From: Rhizobium sp. FKL33
Lineage (GTDB): Bacteria; Pseudomonadota; Alphaproteobacteria; Rhizobiales; Rhizobiaceae
Assembly (NCBI RefSeq): GCF_005222915.1
Contig: NZ_STFX01000017.1
Span: 41,674-105,673 of the forward strand
Reading direction: 5' to 3'
DNA: 64,000 nt
Position numbers and translations under genes: made by a program. Numbering within the stretch: position 1 is the stretch's first letter; each line of letters begins with the position of its first letter. The notes beneath the pieces were generated by a model that saw only the letters and a list, made by a program, of their open reading frames with translations, was not told the DNA's origin and did no database searches. Below are positions 59,430-64,000 of this stretch, one piece after another.

Positions 59430-60884
59430 ATGATGGCCGAACGTCCCGCCGTGGTCGCCGCAAAAGGCGTCAAGGTTCATTTCGGCGCGGTGCGCGCGCT
59501 CGACGGCGTCGATCTCGACATCCGCCCGGGTGAATGTCTCGGCCTGGTCGGCCATAACGGCGCCGGCAAATCGACGATCGTCAATGTCATCAATGGCGGT
59601 CTGACCCCGCAGGAGGGCGAACTCGCTTATAACGGCGCGGCCAGCGCCGGCGGCATCGCCGCAGCCCGCGATAACGGCGTGCGCTGCGTCTTCCAGGAAC
59701 TGTCGCTCTGTCCCAATCTCACGGTCGCGGAAAACACTCGCGTCATGCATGCCGATCTCGGCGGCTGGAACTGGCGTAGCCGGGCGCTTACACTGGTGCG
59801 CGAGAAACTCTCGGACATATTCCCCGGCAATGCAGTGGATTGCACGTCGGCTGTCGGCGATCTCTCGATCGCCGAGCGGCAGATGGTGGAAATCGCCATC
59901 GCCTTCACCAGCGTCTCCAAGCCGGCGCGCCTCGTCATTCTCGATGAGCCGACCTCCTCGCTCGACGCCGGCCTCGCCGCGCAGCTGATGGCCTATGTGA
60001 AGCGCTTCGTGGCCGAAGGCGGCGCCGTGCTGCTGATCTCGCATATTCTCGGCGAAATTTTCGAGGCCTCCAACCGCATCGTGGTCATGAAGGATGGGCG
60101 CGTGGTGACGAGCCGTCCCACGCAAGAGTTTTCCGTCAACACGCTGGTCGAAGCCATGGGCAGCGTGGTGCGCGACAATGCCCGCGGCGCTCGCGCCGAG
60201 CGCGCCAAAACCGACACCGTCATTTCGCTTGCGCCCCGTCACGGCTCGACCATTCCCTTCTCGGCAAGTCGCGGTGAGGTGATCGGTCTCGCCGGCCTCG
60301 GCGGCCATGGCCAGACCGACATGCTGCTTTCACTGCACAAGGCCTTCAGCAGCGACTGGATTCCGGGCCGCGGTCGCGACATCGCCTTCGTCGCCGGCGA
60401 CCGGGCGCTGAACGGCACGTTTCCGCTCTGGAGCATTCTCAAGAACCTGTCGATCGCTTCGCTCGGCGGCCTGTCGAAAGCAAGTTTCGTCGATTCCAAC
60501 AGCGAAAGATCGGTCGGCGACAGCTGGAAGAAGCGTATCGAAATCCGCACGCCGGATATGGACAACGGCATCCTGTCGCTGTCCGGCGGCAACCAGCAGA
60601 AAGTGCTGTTCGCCCGCGCTCTGGCGACGCCGGCCCGCATCGTGCTGATGGATGATCCCATGCGCGGCGTCGATGTCGGCACCAAGCAGGAGGTCTATTC
60701 CATCCTGCGCAGTGAAGCCGAAGCCGGTCGCACCTTCATCTGGTATTCGACCGAGATGGATGAAATCTGTCTCTGCGACCGGGTCTATGTGTTCCGCGAC
60801 GGACGCATCGCCGCCGAGCTGACCGGCGACGAGGTGACCGAAGAACATGTGCTCACCGCCTCATTCGAAGGAGAAGCCGCATGA
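59430..60884 (+). CDS. Sugar ABC transporter ATP-binding protein (tandem RbsA/XylG type)
   Basis: ATPase of 484 residues with two fused nucleotide-binding domains. The first has Walker A GHNGAGKST and a degenerate signature DLSIAERQMVEIA. The second lacks a proper Walker A (GLAGLGGHGQTDML), as is normal for this class, but keeps LSGGNQQKVLFARAL and VLMDDPMRGVDVG. MMAE gives two possible start codons. It overlaps the permease gene by four bases (ATGA). Confidence 0.9.
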   Translation: MMAERPAVVAAKGVKVHFGAVRALDGVDLDIRPGECLGLVGHNGAGKSTIVNVINGGLTPQEGELAYNGAASAGGIAAARDNGVRCVFQELSLCPNLTVAENTRVMHADLGGWNWRSRALTLVREKLSDIFPGNAVDCTSAVGDLSIAERQMVEIAIAFTSVSKPARLVILDEPTSSLDAGLAAQLMAYVKRFVAEGGAVLLISHILGEIFEASNRIVVMKDGRVVTSRPTQEFSVNTLVEAMGSVVRDNARGARAERAKTDTVISLAPRHGSTIPFSASRGEVIGLAGLGGHGQTDMLLSLHKAFSSDWIPGRGRDIAFVAGDRALNGTFPLWSILKNLSIASLGGLSKASFVDSNSERSVGDSWKKRIEIRTPDMDNGILSLSGGNQQKVLFARALATPARIVLMDDPMRGVDVGTKQEVYSILRSEAEAGRTFIWYSTEMDEICLCDRVYVFRDGRIAAELTGDEVTEEHVLTASFEGEAA

Positions 60885-61825
60885 TGGGCCTTTCGGCCAA
60901 TACGATCCGCCAGATCGTGCCGGCGCTGTCGCTCGCGGCGCTCTTGGCGGCGGTGTTCTATCTGCAGCCCCGCGCCATGAGCTATGTCGGGCTGAACCTG
61001 TTGTTCAATCTCGCCGTGCCGATCGCGCTGGCGACGCTCGCGCAGATGATGGTGATGGCGGTCAATGATCTCGACCTGTCGATCGGCACATTCGTGAGCT
61101 TCGCAGCCTGCGTCGCCGCCACCTATCTGCAGACGTCGCCAGTGCTGGGCATCGCCATTCTCCTGGGCGCCGTCGCCGTCTACGCCGCGATCGGGGTGAT
61201 CATTCACCTGCGCGACCTGCCGGCCATCGTGGTGACGCTCGGCATGAGCTTCGTCTGGGGCGGGCTCGCGGTTCTCATCCTGCCCGCGCCGGGCGGCTCC
61301 GCGCCGGAGTGGGCCCGCTGGCTGATGACGTCGAAGCCGCCGCTGGTTCCCATGGCGATCGTGGCGAGCCTGCTGATCGCGCTCATCGCCCATCTCGTGG
61401 TGATGAAGTCGAGCTTCGGCGTGCTGGTGCGCGGCGTGGGCGGCAATGCCCGCTCGGTGGCGCGTTCGGGATGGTCGGTGATCTCCATCCGCGCCGGCGC
61501 CTATGCGCTCGCCGCCGTGCTCGCCATTCTCTCCGGCATCGCGCTGGTCGGGCTCACCACCTCGGCCGACGCCAATATCGCGCTGCGCTACACGCTTCTG
61601 TCCATCGCCGGCGTCATTCTCGGCGGCGGCGAGTTCGTCGGCGGCCGCGTCTCGCCCGTGGGCGCGATGATCGGCGCGCTGACGCTGACGCTCGCCGGCT
61701 CGTTCCTCTCCTTCCTCAGGATCTCGCCGGACTGGCAGATCGGCGCGCAGGGCGCGATCCTCATCATCGTGCTGGGCTTGCGCCTGCTGCTCAATCGCGC
61801 CGAAAAACGGGAGAAAAGCCAATGA
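60881..61825 (+). CDS. Sugar ABC transporter permease 1
   Basis: RbsC-type permease of 314 residues with eight to ten transmembrane segments. MVMAVNDLDLSIGTFVSFAA and the VILGGGEFVGGRVSPVGAMIGALTLTL block are diagnostic of the BPD_transp_2 family. Both ends overlap neighbours by four bases, so it is coupled to the ATPase and to a second permease; a two-permease heterodimer is expected. Confidence 0.9.
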   Translation: MMGLSANTIRQIVPALSLAALLAAVFYLQPRAMSYVGLNLLFNLAVPIALATLAQMMVMAVNDLDLSIGTFVSFAACVAATYLQTSPVLGIAILLGAVAVYAAIGVIIHLRDLPAIVVTLGMSFVWGGLAVLILPAPGGSAPEWARWLMTSKPPLVPMAIVASLLIALIAHLVVMKSSFGVLVRGVGGNARSVARSGWSVISIRAGAYALAAVLAILSGIALVGLTTSADANIALRYTLLSIAGVILGGGEFVGGRVSPVGAMIGALTLTLAGSFLSFLRISPDWQIGAQGAILIIVLGLRLLLNRAEKREKSQ

Positions 61826-62769
61826 GTGCGCTCGGCTTGATCCGCCGTCCCTGGATCTGGTCCTTCCTGGCCACGATCCTGGTGTTCATCGTCACTGTTC
61901 TGTTCACCGGCGGCGCGAGTTCCTTCGGCTTGGGACAGGCGGCGCTGACATTCGCGGCCTTTTCGGTGATCGTCGGGCTCGGCCAGATGTTCGTCATCAC
62001 GCTCGGTCCGGGCAATACCGATCTCTCCGTGCCCGCCACGATGACGCTCGCCGGCACGCTGTCGCTCAAATTTATGAACGGCGTCGAAGGCACGATGCTG
62101 TTGGGTCTCGGCGTCGCCATTCTCTGCGGCCTCGCCATCGGTGTGGCCAATTACGCGTTGATCAAGGCGCTGCGCATTCCGCCGATCATCGCCACGCTGT
62201 CGATGAGTTTCGTGGTGCAATCGACGGCGATCTGGTCGAATCGCGGATTGCGCATCAAGCCGCCGGACAGTCTCGCCGCCTTCACGACCTCCGACATCGG
62301 CGGCGTTCCGAATGTGGCGATCGTGGCGCTGATCTTGACCATCCTCGGCTGGCTGTTGCTGGAAAAGACCATTTACGGCCGCTGGATCTCGGCGATCGGC
62401 CAATCCCCTTTCGCGGCCCGCATGGCCGGCATCCCGGTCGATGGCGCGCGCTTCGTCACCTATGTGCTCTGTGCGGTGCTGGCCTCGATCGCCGGTTTCC
62501 TGCTCGCGAGCTTCTCGGGCGGCGCGGCGCTGAACATGGGCGCGGAATATCTCTTGATGTCGATCGCCGTGGTGGTGATCGGCGGCACGGCGGTGGCGGG
62601 CGGCAATTCGAATGTGCCGGGCATCTGGGGCGCGTCGCTCTTCATGTTCCTCGTCGTCTCCATGCTCAACACCTATGGGTTCGGCGCCGGCGCGCGCCTG
62701 ATCCTGACCGGCCTCATCATCATCGCGGTCATTCTGGTCGCGAGCGGCGGCGTATTGAAGCGGCGATAG
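61822..62769 (+). CDS. Sugar ABC transporter permease 2
   Basis: RbsC-type permease of 315 residues. GQMFVITLGPGNTDLSVPATMTLAGTL and VVVIGGTAVAGGNSNVPGIWGASL are the family blocks. The ATG at 61822 overlaps the preceding stop; the frame is open upstream through permease 1 but is not coding there. It precedes the SMP-30 gene by 15 bases. Confidence 0.9.
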   Translation: MSALGLIRRPWIWSFLATILVFIVTVLFTGGASSFGLGQAALTFAAFSVIVGLGQMFVITLGPGNTDLSVPATMTLAGTLSLKFMNGVEGTMLLGLGVAILCGLAIGVANYALIKALRIPPIIATLSMSFVVQSTAIWSNRGLRIKPPDSLAAFTTSDIGGVPNVAIVALILTILGWLLLEKTIYGRWISAIGQSPFAARMAGIPVDGARFVTYVLCAVLASIAGFLLASFSGGAALNMGAEYLLMSIAVVVIGGTAVAGGNSNVPGIWGASLFMFLVVSMLNTYGFGAGARLILTGLIIIAVILVASGGVLKRR

Positions 62770-62784
62770 CATCTGGGGGACATT

Positions 62785-63705
62785 ATGGCGTCGGACAAGC
62801 CGTCCATCTACGAAATCCATGACGACCGTTTCCGCTTCCTGACGGTCGGCATTGCGGAACTCGACGAACTCTATTCCGCCTGCCGCTGGGCCGAAGGCCC
62901 GGTCTGGCTCGCCGATCAGAACTGCCTGGTCTGGAGCGACATCCCCAATCAGCGCCTGTTGCGCTATGCGCCTGATGGAACCGTGTCGGTGTTTCGCGAC
63001 AACAGCAATTTCGTCAACGGCAACACCCGCGATCGGCAGGGACGGCTCGTCTCCTGCGAACATGGCGGCCGCCGCGTCATCCGCACCGAGCCGGACGGCA
63101 CGATCACCACGATCGCCGACCGCTACAACGGCAAGCCTCTCAATTCCCCCAATGACGTTGTGGTGAAATCGGACGGCTCGATCTGGTTCACCGATCCCAC
63201 CTACGGCATCCTGTCGGATTACGAGGGCTATCGCGCCGACCCCGAACAAGAGACCCGCAACGTCTATCGCGTCGACGGGACGACGGGCGTGATCAGCGTG
63301 GTCGTCGACGACTTCCTGCAGCCCAACGGCCTCGCCTTCTCGCCCGACGAGACCAGGCTCTATGTCGCCGATTCCGCCATCAGCCATGATCCGACCGCGC
63401 CCAGCATCATCAGGGTGTTCGATGTCGAGGACGGCGCGCGCCTCACCAATGGCCGGGTCTTTTGTCATATCGACAAGGGCCTGCCGGACGGCTTCCGCGT
63501 CGATGTCGCCGGCAATGTCTGGACCAGCGCCGGAGACGGCGTGCATTGCTTCAGCCCGGACGGCGATCTTCTCGGCAAAATCCTGATCCCGCAGACGGTG
63601 GCCAATCTCTGCTTCGGCGGTCCTCGCCGCAACAGGCTGTTCATCACCGCGACCAGATCGCTCTATGCGGTGTATGTGGCGACATCAGGCGCGCAATATC
63701 CGTAA
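62785..63705 (+). CDS. SMP-30/gluconolactonase family lactonase
   Basis: Six-bladed beta-propeller hydrolase of 306 residues that opens sugar-acid lactones. The metal-binding residues are recognisable: Glu in CRWAEGPVW, Asn in NSPNDVVV, and Asp in YVADSAISHD. GGGG precedes the ATG. As the last gene of the importer operon it suggests that the imported sugar is oxidised to an aldonolactone and then hydrolysed. The sugar dehydrogenase that would make the lactone is not in this window. Confidence 0.87.
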   Translation: MASDKPSIYEIHDDRFRFLTVGIAELDELYSACRWAEGPVWLADQNCLVWSDIPNQRLLRYAPDGTVSVFRDNSNFVNGNTRDRQGRLVSCEHGGRRVIRTEPDGTITTIADRYNGKPLNSPNDVVVKSDGSIWFTDPTYGILSDYEGYRADPEQETRNVYRVDGTTGVISVVVDDFLQPNGLAFSPDETRLYVADSAISHDPTAPSIIRVFDVEDGARLTNGRVFCHIDKGLPDGFRVDVAGNVWTSAGDGVHCFSPDGDLLGKILIPQTVANLCFGGPRRNRLFITATRSLYAVYVATSGAQYP

Positions 63706-63742
63706 GAATATTCTAACTCTTTGAATGGTGACCTGTTGCTCC

Positions 63743-63858
63743 GCCCCTCATCCCCCTGCCGCGCAATGCGGGGCGAAGGCGGATGTGGCAAGGACGGCGC
63801 TCCATCGCCCTTCTCCCCGCAGGCGCGGGGAGCAGGTGGCGGCAGCCGGATGAGGGGC
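63743..63858. repeat. Long palindromic intergenic repeat of rhizobial type
   Basis: Nested inverted repeats. Outer arms are GCCCCTCATCC (63743-63753) and GGATGAGGGGC (63848-63858), a perfect 11-bp match. Next come CTGCCGC (63756-63762) with GCGGCAG (63839-63845), and inside them a CTCCCCGC-AGGC-GCGGGGAG hairpin (63813-63832). The CTTCTCCCCGC...GGTGGCGGCAGCCGGATGAGGGGC wording, broken here into its parts, is typical of dispersed palindromes in Rhizobiales genomes. Only one copy is in this window. Confidence 0.7.
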
Positions 63859-63957
63859 CGCGCACGCCGTCAACCGCATATGGAACAAAACCCTCGCGGC
63901 CGTCATGCTCGGGCTTGTCCCACTGCTGTCCGGTTTAAATTTCTGGACAAGGCGCAT

Positions 63958-64000
63958 GACATTGATTCTACTCGGTTTCAGACGTTTCGCGGCGTTCTGG
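63958..64000 (+). CDS. Possible start of a coding region running off the window
   Basis: An ATG at 63958 preceded by AAGG opens a frame reading MTLILLGFRRFAAFW up to the last base. Fifteen residues are too few to recognise, and the frame could be chance. Recorded only as a possibility. Confidence 0.15.

Noticed and set aside
61588..63546. 652-codon minus-strand open frame
   Set aside because: It is antisense to two permease genes and the lactonase gene. Long antisense frames are common in GC-rich DNA and its translation is low-complexity, rich in Arg, Asp and His.
63748..63957. Minus-strand 69-codon frame at the window end
   Set aside because: It translates the palindromic repeat; such peptides are a common annotation artefact of rhizobial repeats.
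1..64000. Mobile elements, prophage or CRISPR arrays
   Set aside because: No transposase, integrase, phage structural or cas gene and no spaced direct-repeat array was seen; the single tRNA gene has no adjacent integrase.

Overview
The window is GC-rich, densely coded alphaproteobacterial chromosome, most likely order Hyphomicrobiales (Rhizobiales) and Rhizobiaceae-like. The evidence is the pst-phoU-phoB order, the dctA/dctBD locus with its sigma-54 promoter, a hybrid FixL / OmpR-type regulator / FixK set, an RhtX-like siderophore importer beside a TonB receptor, and a bcsA-bcsB-TPR-bcsN cellulose operon. I see no phage, insertion sequence, CRISPR array or plasmid function. All family names are from motif recognition and memory; no database search was run.

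Layout. 1-3.0 kb: end of the pst phosphate operon (pstA partial, pstB, phoU, phoB) and a terminator. 3-6.1 kb: a membrane-anchored unknown, a nitronate monooxygenase, tRNA-Thr(CGT) and a PilZ protein. 6.1-11.4 kb (minus strand): a catabolic module of SDR, histidinol-dehydrogenase paralog, zinc alcohol dehydrogenase, HutC-type GntR regulator and APH-fold kinase. It resembles sulfopropanediol (DHPS) hps modules and carries two candidate HutC operators. 11.6-14.7 kb: a DUF1003 protein and a cystine-type ABC importer. 14.7-18.0 kb: siderophore importer and TonB receptor behind an IRO-box-like site. 18.1-22.9 kb: dctD, dctB and dctA, with two DctD boxes and a sigma-54 promoter.

23-31.4 kb: small proteins, an alcohol dehydrogenase, a GAF-EAL phosphodiesterase, and then an oxygen-signalling set. 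That set is an OmpR-type regulator (fxkR-like), divergent fixK behind a K-box (GTTACA-N4-GTTACA), and a hybrid heme-PAS FixL kinase, followed by pseudoazurin. 31.5-37.6 kb: DUF454 protein, Ldh2 dehydrogenase, Rrf2 regulator, glutaryl-CoA dehydrogenase with a divergent LysR regulator, and tam. 37.6-45.2 kb: a translationally coupled cellulose operon without bcsZ, and a divergent Crp-type regulator. 46.2-49.7 kb: a MoeB/ThiF-like enzyme, a DMT exporter and a UxaA/GarD-type dehydratase.

49.7-56.1 kb: two divergent operons that look like a membrane-lipid modification system (FAD oxidoreductase, DUF1365, DUF2147, DUF2177 and an SGNH hydrolase on one side; DUF1295, a cyclopropane synthase-like methyltransferase and a membrane protein on the other). 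56.1-58.1 kb: a GAF histidine kinase with a LuxR response regulator. 58.3-63.7 kb: a sugar ABC importer with an SMP-30 lactonase. The window ends in a long palindromic intergenic repeat.

The most interesting parts are the oxygen-sensing relay with its recognisable cis sites, the HisD-paralog catabolic module whose active-site residues depart from histidinol dehydrogenase, and the divergent lipid-modification cluster.
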